DNA of 64,000 nucleotides from Ananas comosus (Eukaryota > Streptophyta > Magnoliopsida > Poales > Bromeliaceae), in assembly GCF_001540865.1 (NCBI RefSeq), contig NC_033638.1:6515474-6579473 (forward strand). Reading direction: 5' to 3'. Position 1 is the first letter of the stretch, and every line of letters begins with the position of its first letter. Below are positions 24,223 through 35,112 of the stretch, piece after piece. A model generated the notes under the pieces. The model saw nothing but the letters and a program-made list of their open reading frames with translations. It did not search any database and was not told the origin of the DNA. Made by a program: the position numbers and the translations under genes.

Positions 24223-24985
24223 ATTGTTGATCTCAAGGCCTTGCAGTTAAACATGCTAACTCTTAATATCAAATCGCTCCTCCATCAAAATATGCAAAAA
24301 TAGAAGTTTCCCCCCTCCTTTTTTTTTTGGGCTTACTTATAAAAACCCTATGTACTTTACCCTATGCCTCAAGTATCCTCCTGTATAAAAAAAAAAATTA
24401 AGCAATGTCAATTTTGCACTTTAATTTTGTCTCAAAAAGGTCCTTTCATTGAGTTTTTATTGTTAATTTTAATAATGACGTGTTGAGGTAACACTTTTTC
24501 AAGTCCATTTAAATTTATTTAAGTATTCATGTGCGAGAATTTAAATTTTTTTAAAATCAAATGATCTAGTCATACCACGGTCAACACTTTCTTAAATAGT
24601 TATTAAATCTATTTGACACAAGATTAAAATGCAGAATTGATATTATTTAAATTTTTTATAAAAAAAAGTATTTGAGGTACAGAATAATTAAAGCGCAGAA
24701 GCTATTTTTTTATAATTAAGTCTTTCTTTTCCTACATAGGACTGTAGATGGACCCCACGCATGCACTTGTTCTTGCTCATGGCTAAACTCAAAACCAAAA
24801 AAATGTCTGCTATTAGGTACAATGGAAGATTCACTGCAGTATTATTTATGACATGATAATACACTTTATTATATCTTAAACATTAACTACTAAATCTCAG
24901 ACATTTTTATTATATTTTAAGCACAATTATTATATCTTTAAATCTTAAATCTTAATCTTTTTATATGTATATGTTAACACATCAA
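24223..24985. other. intergenic, nothing recognised
   Basis: AT-rich; poly(A) and poly(T) tracts around 24310-24410 and inverted words around 24380-24700 (AAGTATCCTCCTGTATAAA against TTTGAGGTACAGAATAA) suggest an eroded fold-back element. No gene seen. Confidence 0.35.
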
Positions 24986-25300
24986 TGTCACGGACTTAAG
25001 CAAAATTGTTTGCCTGGCTTATGCGGCGCTCGTTTTTCTTCGCGAAGTGGGCGAGCCTATTTCTCTACCTGTTAAGTTAGTACCTACTCGCCCTAAACTA
25101 AGTACAAGAAAGAGAGAGAATTCAGAGGGTATATGCCACATCTATTTAAAGACCACTCGCCGCCGATAAGGCAAATAAAAGACGCCGAGTGATACAAAGC
25201 TATAAGGCAAAAGAGAAAGCTACGAGCTTCCAAAAATCTTAATAAATGCATCTTTTAGAAATCTAAAAACTCTACGAAATTCGTGACCATTTAGCACCTG
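24986..25300. mobile_element. probable LTR fragment
   Basis: Starts TGTCACGGACTTAAGC, a beginning I associate with plant Gypsy-type LTRs (recollection, not checked). It is richer in GC than its surroundings up to about 25230. No second end, target duplication or internal domain is visible, so this is probably a truncated LTR. Confidence 0.35.
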
Positions 25301-26590
25301 CGTCATCAGTTTTGAGATCCACAGAAATACTTTTAGAAGACCATGACAAAACCTTCGACAGTATCCGATTTGAAGTTTGAGCAATTTACAAAAAAAAAAA
25401 ATTGAAGAAAATCTTTAAGTTTTAACATCAAGGTTATCTTAGAGTCAAAACTCAAAGCATTTTTCATATTAAAAACATACGCAATTATCAGAAGGATATC
25501 ATTCAACTGCTCTACATCTGAAGTGGTGGTGGGGGTGGTGGTGGTGGTATGTGAAGGTTGCAAGAGTTGGTTTGCGTCTGCATTACCACAACAGTATGAT
25601 GTGGGGCCCACATGGGAGTAGTCCTTTTTCCTTCTAGAAGCACCCATTGTCCCACCCCCGCCTTCTAGAAGGAAAATAACCAGCATTAATTACTCCACCA
25701 CAGAAATAAAAAAAAAAAAGAAAGAAAGAAAAGGAAAAAACGATAACAAAAACAAAACCACACGTCACCAAGTCATGTAGTATCTTATTCCACTTCTCTT
25801 TCGTGTCAAAACGTACTGTAATTTATGCGAGCAACCCCCTCAACTATAAGCCATTTAAAATTTCGCCCCATTATGAATTTAATTATCATTTTAGGTTTGA
25901 AACATCACCTTTTGTGCTGTTTTGTAATTTTATTTTTATTTCCACATAGCAACTTATCGTTATACGGATGATAGAATAATAAAATGTAATATTTTATAAC
26001 TCTATAATTTAATTTTATCACTATAGAATAATTTATAAAAGTATACCACTTTTTATCATTCTAATTGTTGCACAAAATGAAAAAGCAAAGGATTCATTAA
26101 CACCTATTTAACTTCAACTTTTTCAATACAATTTCACCTTAAACTAATTATTTACTTCTATAAACCCAATCAAAAGACGTATTCGTGTAACTGATGCAAA
26201 TGAATTTGGGTTGGTGGGGCTCTTGCATTGATCTGTCCTGAATAAATTGATAAATAAAAATAAAAAATATAAAAAAAATATAATATGTCTTGAATTCGTC
26301 CCATCTGCCAAGTAAATAGAGCAAAAGACGAAAAACTCTTTTTTTTTGTTGATCTGTACTGATCTGTCAAAAATTCATAAAAATTTCACTCTAGTTTCGA
26401 TCCGACGCGAATGGAGCGGTAAATAAAGGCCAAAAATAAAATTAAAATTATCAGTTTCAAATCAGTTCCGATCTGATAAGTAATGAAGGGGGAGATGAGA
26501 AATCTCTTCCGCCCAAGGGTCCGCCCCGTTTCTGACCCTAGCAGCTTGCACACTATGAGAGTGCGAGTATATGTTTTTTTCTCTCTCTCT
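25301..26590. other. intergenic upstream of the small acidic gene
   Basis: AT-rich with a GGTGGTGGTGG-type tract at 25520-25545. The words CCCCCTCAACTATAAGCC at about 25836 recur near 62768, so a dispersed repeat is present. No reading frame is credible. Confidence 0.4.
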
Positions 26591-26593
26591 CCA

Positions 26594-26601
26594 TATATAA
26601 A
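26594..26601 (+). promoter_or_regulatory. TATA box of the small acidic gene
   Basis: TATATAAA follows a CT run and lies 60 bp upstream of the ATG at 26661. This is the normal spacing for a plant TATA promoter with a short leader of about 30 nt. Confidence 0.65.
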
Positions 26602-26660
26602 CACGTAAACGCCACAACGCACAACACTAACGAAGCAGCAAAAAAATAAAAAATAAAAAA

Positions 26661-27032
26661 ATGGAGACCATGCTACGCGAAAATCGCCTATTATTACTAT
26701 TACCGGCGAATCAGGCGCCGACTTCAGAAGAGAACTACGACGAATTCGGCGCCGACTTCGACCCCGCAACCGAAGCCGCCGACGCCGACGCCGACGTCTC
26801 GTGCGTCGAGGACGCATCGGACGGTCGGGAGAGCATCACGGCGGAGCCGTGCACGGGCGAGGATCGTTCGGTGTACCGCGGCAGCGACGACGATGACGAT
26901 ATCGAAATGGACGGCTGGGATGGGAGGAGGGGTCCGGAACGAGCGGCCGTGATTGAATCGGAGGATGATGAGGAGAGGAGGGAGGAGGATAGGGCATTTT
27001 GGGAAACATGCTTGGCTTCTGGGTATCCATAA
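26661..27032 (+). CDS. small acidic protein of unknown function
   Basis: Intronless, 123 residues, strongly acidic through most of its length (for example DDDDDIEMDGWDG and ESEDDEERREED). The third-codon-position GC is high in a very AT-rich neighbourhood, and a TATA box sits at the right place, so it looks like a real gene. The protein ends in a short compact motif, DRAFWETCLASGYP, that resembles a conserved C-terminal peptide of small plant proteins; I do not recognise the family. No signal peptide, membrane segment or known domain is visible. An antisense frame in 26386-26817 is a shadow of the arginine-rich complement. Confidence 0.7.
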   Translation: METMLRENRLLLLLPANQAPTSEENYDEFGADFDPATEAADADADVSCVEDASDGRESITAEPCTGEDRSVYRGSDDDDDIEMDGWDGRRGPERAAVIESEDDEERREEDRAFWETCLASGYP

Positions 27033-27379
27033 AATAAATAAATTTATAAAAAACTATTTTTTAGAGATTTATTTTTAAAAAAGAGAGAGAGATTGGGATT
27101 TGGGATTGAAGTGTTTTCTTTCTCTTTTTTTTTTTGTTTTAAATTTGAATTGTATGTAATATATGCAATTGAATTATTTGGTTCATTCGTCCCTAACTTA
27201 AATTCTTTCTTTTCACTCGACATGCACCACACCCAATAATCAAAAAAGGATAAAAACAAATTATTAGGGACTAAAATAAAGAAAGGGCAAAGTTAGGGAC
27301 AAACGTGCAATTAACCCTTTGTTCCGCTCGTCTCACAAGTTTATTAATAAAGTATCGAGGCAAAAAATACGGTCTGTTT
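27033..27379 (+). other. 3' flank of the small acidic gene
   Basis: AT-rich with several AATAAA-like words directly after the stop (27032-27050), compatible with a poly(A) signal. Nothing else recognised. Confidence 0.35.
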
Positions 27380-27853
27380 GTATCAAAGATTCAACTGAAA
27401 AATTCAGCACGAGTCGTGCACGAGCTAACTCACGAATAATAAGTTAAAAAAAATTAAAAATAATATATATAGAAAATAAATTTATGGGATCTTACCTATT
27501 AGATTTTGATTTAATAGTTGAAATTTTATATATAAATAAATTTTTTTATAATTGAGTTGGACTTGATATTTAGGTGGGACTAAAAATTAAATAATAAAAA
27601 TCTGTATTTATATATGTAATTATTTATTTATATATTTAATTATAAAATATATAAATTATATAAATATAAAATATATGTATTCCAACTGTTATCTGCACAA
27701 ACATGAATTCAGCTCGTGTTCGGCTTGTTTATCAAACAAGTTGAAAATTTCAACTTGTGTTCGACTCGTTTACTAAGCAAGCGATTTGATTTCAAACTCA
27801 TTTCAAGCCAAATATGAGCTGACTCGTGAACAGCGGCTCGATTGCCCCCTCTT
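27380..27853. mobile_element. hAT-like MITE, relative of 55004-55556
   Basis: The right part shares the order CAGCTCGTGTTCGGCTTGTT and GTGAACAGCGGCTCGATTGCC with the well-bounded element at 55004-55556, around a similar AT-rich core. The left end and target duplication are not identifiable, so the borders are approximate. Confidence 0.55.
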
Positions 27854-28138
27854 ATTTTAGAGTTAGTGTCGACTTAGATTGACATTTTTTTTATTTTTAA
27901 AAGTAATAATTAGAGTATTTGAATTGATGATTCATATAGTTCGAAAATGCTCATGAACACCGAAAAAATTACTATAAAACAAATTTTATGTTCCTTTTTA
28001 TCGAATGCATCAAGCGATCTCGAAGTTTGATGTTAAATATTTAACGGCTATATGTACGTTTCAAATAAGTTGAGAATTTTATTAAAAAATAGTATTAGAT
28101 GTGTAAATTTAGAGCAGCAGTTTTACTTTTCAATAGAG

Positions 28139-28407
28139 GAATTGTACCGTTTGGTTCGGGTATAAACAAGAATTAGCTATTACAGGGATAGGTACAAGTA
28201 TGGGGATAAGAAAAATAGTGTTTGGATGAAAATTGGGTTGTTTCCGAGGATAAGAACAATTTTAGACAGTTTTATACAGAAAATGGAGGTGTTGGTGGGA
28301 ATAATCGAGAACTACTATTCTCGGATAAAATATTAGCGTTTGGATATAAAGGGAGGGATAAGGGCTTATTCCTATCTCTATCCTCTAACCAAACGCAAGT
28401 ATAATTC
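28139..28407. mobile_element. short MITE with GTTTGGTT ends
   Basis: The ends GAATTGTACCGTTTGGTT and (complement) GAATTATACTTGCGTTTGGT are inverted copies about 18-20 bp long, enclosing 269 bp without coding capacity. The superfamily cannot be decided, since no clear duplication was found. Confidence 0.5.
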
Positions 28408-29251
28408 AACTTTGATGCATAGTTAAAGAGTAGGGATGCATATGGGGCGGAATGGATCAGGACGGGTAGTTTTTTTGGCAGAACAAAACAAATCAAGTGA
28501 AGAAAAGGATCTCGAGTCCCGCCTCCCCCTTCATTTCTTAGCAAATATGTGCGGATTTAGGATAGATTATTTTTTTTTCTTATCTTTGGCACCGGCTTAT
28601 CACTCCAATCTGGTGAGATCAAGTCAAAGGTTTTCAGTTTGTTGAAAAATCGTAAATTTTTTTTTTTATGCCAAAGAATAAAAATATTTTTTCAGCCTGA
28701 AAATTATTTGCTAAAATTTTTTTCCAAGAAACTAAACACTCGTAATAGTACTAGAAAATTATGAAATTTGATTTTTAACAACTTTAAAATAGTAAAAAGG
28801 ATGAATTATGAATTTTGATTATTTTCAATAGTAAAAAGTTTTACAAATATGTGTTCTTTGTAACACATTTTTGTGAACCAAAACAAAACAAAAAAAAGAA
28901 AAGAAAATTATGGGAATGATCTCCAACGTGAGACTGTTCCATCCATCGTTTACACAGCTTTGAAATTCGTATTGTTCATATGATAAGCGGTGGATAAAAT
29001 AGCCTGAACTTTTTCCGCCAAATTTTTGTTCCTAAAATTGCTAAAATTGCGACTATATTCAATTCAAAATCTTTAAGGTTTTTCTTTTTCTTTATTTTCT
29101 TTGTTTTTCACTCAAACTAACTTTCCCTCTTCTCTCGAATGTAATCATCATAAAATTTATAAAAAAAAAACTGCAGTAAATGAAAACACCCATAAATCTC
29201 AAACTCAAAATATGTATATCTATAGCAGATGAAATGGAGTATCTATACAAA

Positions 29252-29282
<31 letters not shown>

Positions 29283-30279
29283 ACCCAAACAGTTGTTACG
29301 TCATACCCGAAACCCGACCCGGTCCGACCCGGCATCGGTTGTGGATCAATCACCCGTCTTTGGATGCGGGTTCAGATACGGTTCAGAGTTGGCTTCAATA
29401 GTTCTCAGGCCCAATAGTTTTTGGGCTTCACTTGGGTTGGATCGAGTCGGATTTGATTTAAGATTAAACTATCACATTGTTGAAACAGAATCGATATGAA
29501 ATTACACACCATTGTGTTAACCAGAAATAAAAACAAGTTATTGCGAGTAAAATGGATTCGAATTTTGGGTTGAATTTTCGGATGATCCATCAATACAATT
29601 TTTTTTTGTTTGTTAAGGTTGGTTTTCCGCACTGGAACTTTATTGGGTCGGGTTTGGTTGGGCCATTCGGTAGAATAATTTAAGATAAATCCAACAGGAC
29701 CCATTAAGGCTTCGCTTGGGATTTGCACATATAGATGCATTATAGAAAATTATTATATTTATGAAACTTCGTTGAGACAGTTTAATGAGCCGTGTGATTC
29801 ACTCTATGCTTGAATCTTAGAGGTCTATTATAATCTAAAGATTTTCTGCTCAAATCTTAACACTGAATTGGATGGCAAATTTAGGCGGACCCGAACCTGG
29901 ACCCGATAAAATACCCGATCGTCAAAAGTTAAAGCAAAAGGCCAAAATTTGAAATACTTGATACTTATCTTGTCACTATATTGTTTCAGACTTATTATGT
30001 ACGTGTTTTAATTACACTGTTGTATGTGCATGTATTTTGAAATTATGATATACTAACTATTGAGACAAACGATTCCGCTGCACTGTCTCGATCTCTCCCA
30101 CATTTCTATAAATTTTTAAATAATTTAAAATTTAAAATTTACATTGTAGGATTATAGTTATATATTGTATTTTTCTATATTTAACAAATCGAACCAGAGT
30201 CGGAGTCAGAGTTGGAATCAGAGTCCTAGTCTGAGTCTGAGTCGATAACAAGGTGTATTTAAAGCACTAAATTGTAGGA
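28408..30279. other. intergenic, simple repeats
   Basis: AT-rich with an (AAAT)n run at 29248-29283. Short words such as CCCGACCCGGTCCGACCCGG at about 29310 and GAGTCTGAGTCTGAG-type repeats at 30190-30245 are low-complexity remnants. No gene seen. Confidence 0.4.
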
Positions 30280-30287
30280 CTTTCTGC

Positions 30288-30733
30288 TAGAGATGTCAAC
30301 GGGTCGGATTCGGGGCGGGTTTGTAAAAACCCGAACCCGAACCCGACTCCAAACCCGAGACCCGAACCCGAACCCGAACCCGAACCCGAATTTAAAAATC
30401 CATTATACAAACCAGAAACAGACAAAAATCCGAAACCCAAACCCAAACCCGTAACCCAAAAATTTAAACCCAAAACAATTATATTTTGAAATATTGAAAA
30501 AAGAAATAATTGTTTCGGGTTATATATAATACAAAATAAATTCGGGTTCGGGTCGGGTTCGGGTTCGGGTCGGATACAATCAAAATCCATATCCGAATCC
30601 ATATCCGTCAGGTTTCTATTTTTGATATCCATATCCGAATCCATATCCATATCCATCGGATATATCCGTTTCATTCGGGTTCGGGTTCGGGTTCGGATAA
30701 AATTTCGGGTATCCATACCCATTGACATCCCTA
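30288..30733. mobile_element. hAT-like MITE with perfect 8-bp TSD
   Basis: The ends TAGAGATGTCAACGGGT and (complement) TAGGGATGTCAATGGGT are inverted copies, and the flanks are the perfect 8-bp duplication CTTTCTGC (30280-30287 and 30734-30741), as expected for hAT transposition. The 446-bp interior is made mostly of short words such as CCCGAACCCGAA and ATCCATATCC in opposing orientations. The long minus-strand frame across it is an artefact of that repetition. Confidence 0.85.
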
Positions 30734-30941
30734 CTTTCTGCCCAGATAGTCCTTTCGAGAAACCCTAGCAGCCGGTGTTGAAAATTCCAGACTGTCTTCT
30801 CTCTCGCGCCCTCCTCTCGCTGCAGCAGTACTTGGTGTTATTATGAGCTTTCCTGTGGCTTTTTTTTTTTTTTTCTTTTTCGTTTTGGATGCTTTATTAT
30901 TAAGTTCTTATTTATTTTCTAAATATTATTCTGTAGGCACT

Positions 30942-33542
30942 ATGAACATTGATAAGCGCACGTCGTCGGAAGATAGAATGAGGGGTCTGAGCCCCTGGAG
31001 ACACGAAATTGATTTAGGCGTGATTTCTAAACTAAACTAGATTTATCTCTATTTTATTTTGGACTAAATTATTTTGCTGTTCATTTAGTAGTTATATTCA
31101 TTTATTTATTTACAGAGCGTTCCTCCTTTCTCATCACGAAAAATACGTTCAAAAATTCGTTTGTTATATACGACACGAACGCTGACTTGGATATTTATTC
31201 CAAAAGAGCTGCTCTGAGATCATCTGAAACGGTGGTTAGTCTTGTATCATCCATCGGTAAATTTTTATACTATTTATTATTTATTTATTTTTAGTATATT
31301 TTTTTTATTTTTTTATTTTTGTATTAGTTATATTTTGCATCTATTTTGTGTTGTTTTGCCTCCTAGCTAACGCTATTTTCTACTTGACTAATAAATTTTT
31401 AAAAATTTTTTTAGATGAAGAAATAATTTTCTGTGCTTCCGGGACAATCATAGAATGCAACAGCGGCAGTAATGGCCTCTTTGATGTGACCATATTGACG
31501 ACAGCTAGTTTACTGAGATCCGATGTTGAGGATAAGATAGTAGAAAATATGCAGGTGGATAATATGAAATTTTAGTGTTATTTGTAATTTTTAATTTTTT
31601 CTTCATTACTTACATATGCATGTGTTGTTTCAAATATATCTGTGTAGATGCTTATTTATCCTTAAATCTTTTTTTTTTAAGGTAATTGTATACTTGTGGG
31701 ATGGGAAATCGTACAAAGCGGAAGTTCTCGGATACGACCCCTATTTTAATATGGCGACTGTACGGATTCGTTCAGAAGTTGCACTTAAAACTGCAGTATT
31801 AAAAAAAGTGGACGATTCAATATCGATCTGTCCGACCGCATGTGATTCCAGGGAAGCTAAGGGACCGATTCTTCGTCGACATTCTAAAAAATTTTGGCTT
31901 GTTCCCGGGGATAAGGTCGTAGCCGTTGGACGGCATCATGAGAAGCAGCAAGAACTTATGGTCGCTCCCGCCTTATTTAGGTGAAATACAATAATATTTG
32001 ATTATAAATTTTAAACATTTATTTATTTATTTTGAATATTTAGTATAAAAGTTAGGATATAATAATTATGTGTATGCAATTCAAAGACGTGTTTAGAGCT
32101 AAATTAATTGTGATGTTTAAAACTAAGCTTCAGATTTTGTATGGTTCTATATTATTATTTTTCTTTTTCAATTAACGATTGAGTTTTTTTTTTCTTCTTC
32201 TTTAGTGCTGATTGTTGTCGACTAGATTGCAAGGAGCTTTTTAGAGCGAATTGCAAAATTACTAAGGTGATTACTTCTATCTTCTTTTGTTTGCACATAT
32301 ATGTGCATAGTCACATAGGTATTCATATTAGTTGGTTAAGATGTGATAATTATATAATAAAATTAATTTTTTTTTTTTTTTTTGTTGTAGTCTGGAATTG
32401 GGGGACCGCTTGTTAATCTGGACGGGGAGGTTATAGGAATTAACTTTATTGGTCGTCTATGTACTCCATTTTTGCCTATTAATGTGGCCTCCATATGGTG
32501 GACACATTTTAAAAAATATGGGTATTTTCCAAATCCTTTTATAGTGTAATTTTATAAATTTGCTCTTTGTGGGAACTTTAACGAAAGCTTGCTTAGGGAA
32601 TGCTGTCGGCCGTGGTTAGGAATGGATATAACAAATTTATATTCTGGGCAAGTGGATGTATTGGAACATATTGTCCGAAAATTTCCTAACATTTCAAGAG
32701 GCGTTATTGTTGAGAAGGTATTTATTTTTGATGAATTGTTGATTTTTAGAACTTGCTAAAATTTGTGCAATTTTAAATTATTTTGGAAGTGAAAATAAAA
32801 AATTAAGACAAGCTTTCCAACATTAAAATACTTGTTAATTAAGATGTTTTTACTCTACAAAATATTTTTACTAAATTAGGGTTGAACTTTGTTCTCATCT
32901 TAATGTTCAGACAAAATGTTTTTACTCAACTCGGTAACATTTAGCTTCTCCTATTTATACAACTCGGTAAATATCGTACAGTAAATTATTTGTAGGTTGA
33001 ACGTGGTTCCCCTGCTTGTATTGCTGGAATTATTCCTAACGATGTAATAGTTCAATGTGAAGGAAAAAAAGTCAAGAGTGTTTTGGAGGTGAGGCATATT
33101 TGCTGTTGTTGTTACTAATCTGCTATCTCTATTTTCATTTATGTGTAATGCTTAAATTTTTTTCAAACTTGCCTAAATATCTTTTTCTTTTTTTTGTTGG
33201 TTTATGCTTTTTTAATTTTTGTCCTAGTTATTCAAAAGAATTTATCATAAGATTGGACAAAAAGTAGAGCTTGATGTGATAAGACCATATGATGGTGCTT
33301 ATTTGAGTGTTTCTATTCTGGTCGATGTGGCTCCGCGAGTGAACCGGTAAAGTTTTTTTCTACCCATAAGTATATATGTTTTTGAATATTTAAATAAAAA
33401 AATATTTTTTGTTCAAAGTATAAAAATAAAATTATATGAAAATAATAATTTATACTTATTCTGCATTTTATATGTTTTTTGATTTTTTAGGTGGCCGGTT
33501 CCGATGGCTCGTCGAATACAAAAAAGAAGACGACAGGGATAA
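30942..33542 (+). CDS. Deg/HtrA-like PDZ protein, probable pseudoprotease
   Basis: A chymotrypsin-fold Deg-like domain followed by a PDZ domain and a basic tail (RRIQKRRRQG, a likely nuclear signal). Exons: 30942-30984 (weak), 31116-31256, 31415-31554, 31682-31980, 32206-32266, 32391-32521, 32588-32717, 32996-33088, 33228-33346, 33491-33542; all join in phase. Family landmarks are clear: CASGTIIEC, VTILTTASLL, GYDPYFNMATVRI, GGPLVNLDGEVIGIN, then PDZ words RPWLGM, RGSPACIAGIIPNDVIVQCEG. Yet each catalytic position seems changed: Ser in TTASLL where active members have His (NAH), Asn in FNMATV where Asp is usual, and Ile in SGIGGP where the Ser of NSGGP belongs. So it is probably inactive as a protease, acting (if at all) by binding. 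The 66-nt intron 32522-32587 is short but plausible. The first exon and any upstream noncoding exon are uncertain. Non-canonical paralogues called protease Do-like are known in plants. Confidence 0.8.
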
Positions 33543-34416
33543 ATAAAGATATCATTATGTGGAGAAAATTATTTTTTTGGTTTTATTTTGTGAACGTTTT
33601 TATCTTTTAGTATAATGTTTTTTTATTTAAGAATACTTTGGTTTATGTTATTTAATAACTTTGCACGCCCATTTCAAGTTTGCTTGGATATTTGATTTTT
33701 GAAAACTGTTGAAGTTAGGTAGGATTACGTTTGATTCTTCTAATCTCATTATATGGTACCCGTTGCTTATCTAATTTAGACTGCAAAGCTTATTGGGTAT
33801 CACCACTGTAATTAATACTTTGTGTGGGAAGCGTTTTTTGAATAGTTTATTAGAATCATCAGAGCAATATCTTGGAGGCGTGCAGGTCTGTCATGCTGGA
33901 CTGGAATTCTCGGACCTGCAAGCGCACGAATGGTATTTATCTAGTCAGCATTTCCAATAAAAAAAAAAATCAAATTTACATTTAAAATTTAAATTAGAAT
34001 TTTAATTTTATATATCATGCAACTGTAAGCATAGTTAGCATAAATGCTGACTAGCCAGCCTAGGATTCAATTCCATGTCTAGTCTCTTTGGAAAAAAAAA
34101 AAAAATTTCAACCTAGCCTTATTTTGAAAAAAAAAAATTCAGAAAAGAATTTTCAATCTAAGCTCATTTTGTTAAATTAAAGAAATAAAGCATAATTTAG
34201 TAATAAATATGTGTTAATTAGGAGAAAGAGAACAATTTTTTTTGAAAGAAAATTTTTTCCTCTCTCCTCTCACTCCCTAACTCCTCCACCCTTCTCTTTC
34301 TATCTCTCTCTCCCCCACCCCAGAACCCCCATTCTCTCTCTCTCTCTACCCCTCTCCACTCTCTCTCCCTACCGCGCACACGCACACTCTCTATCCCCAT
34401 GCTATATCTTTAATAA
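33543..34416. other. intergenic, CT-rich end
   Basis: Contains the 3' flank of the Deg-like gene, then AT-rich sequence with poly(A) tracts at about 33960 and 34095. The segment before the second (CAGCCTAGGATTCAATTCC) resembles a box B and may be a SINE remnant. Positions 34260-34400 are CT-rich. No gene seen. Confidence 0.35.
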
Positions 34417-35112
34417 CTAGTGTAGGAACCCGCGCGATGCGGTGGATATAATCACATTTGATTAAATTTAATAATATAAAAAATACTTTAAAATTTTTAG
34501 AATAAAATAATAATTTAATAAAAAATAACGAAAGATAAAAAAAATTATAGAAGAAAAAAATATGTTACATAGAAATCGGACCCCTTTGTATTCTCATTTA
34601 GGGCATTCTCTACTAACACCGATACTTTCGTGAAATATCATAGCGCCTTCAACCCTTTTTCGGCAAGTCCTATACATTACAAATATAAGTGGTCGACATC
34701 GAGGAAGAAAGGTTCGAGGCTAGGGTTAGAGTTCGACTCACTCGACGTTAACGGTGAGAGCGAGGGCGGTGCGCTTGCGGGCTCGAGAGGAGCGGATGTA
34801 GTAGGCGAGGTTGTTGTCGAGAACGCCATTTGCCGTGCCCACAGGCTTCTCGGGCAACGATTCTTAGAAAATAGAAACTAATGAAAGGAAAGTTGAAATA
34901 GCGACGTTACAAAGAAGAAATTATGAGATGGGAAGTCGAAAAGACATACGTTATAAAATAAAATTAATAAGACGGGAATGCGAAGAGGTAGACGTTACAG
35001 AGAAGGAAAACCGAAGAGACCGCTTAGCCATTTGGTTCAAAAGAGGGACAAGTGAGGGTGAAAGATAGACTGCCACGTGGTAAAATTAGGAGAAATAATG
35101 TTAAGGTATAGA
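34417..35112 (-). mobile_element. non-autonomous Helitron with captured gene piece
   Basis: Read on the minus strand the element begins TCTATACCTTAACATTATTT (35112) and ends CTAG (34417), with A before and T after, matching the Helitron rule of a TC start, a CTRR end and insertion between A and T. Near the 3' end CCGC and GCGG form a small hairpin (34431-34443). Near the 5' end is CCACGTGGCA, which I also associate with plant Helitrons. No target duplication is expected. The interior carries an M16-peptidase-like fragment at 34738-34863. Confidence 0.6.
34738..34863 (-). pseudogene. M16 (PqqL-like) metallopeptidase fragment
   Basis: A 41-codon open stretch ending in TGA reads LPEKPVGTANG, then LDNNLAYYIRSS, then RKRTALALTVNV. 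This follows the N-terminal start of plant PqqL-like insulinase-family zinc proteases, where an LDNGL-YYVRSN segment leads to an ALALAV-VGS segment (from family knowledge). The stop comes before the expected HxxEH zinc motif, so it cannot be an active enzyme. It lies inside a Helitron, which suggests capture from a parent gene elsewhere. Homology is judged by eye from 41 residues. Confidence 0.45.

Noticed and set aside
30340..30400. interstitial telomere repeat
   Set aside because: The words are CCCGAA-type, not the plant CCCTAAA unit, and belong to the MITE arm.
30267..30728. 153-codon minus-strand frame with Met-Asp and Gly-Ser repeats
   Set aside because: It spans the hAT-like MITE; the repeats come from its short-word DNA structure.
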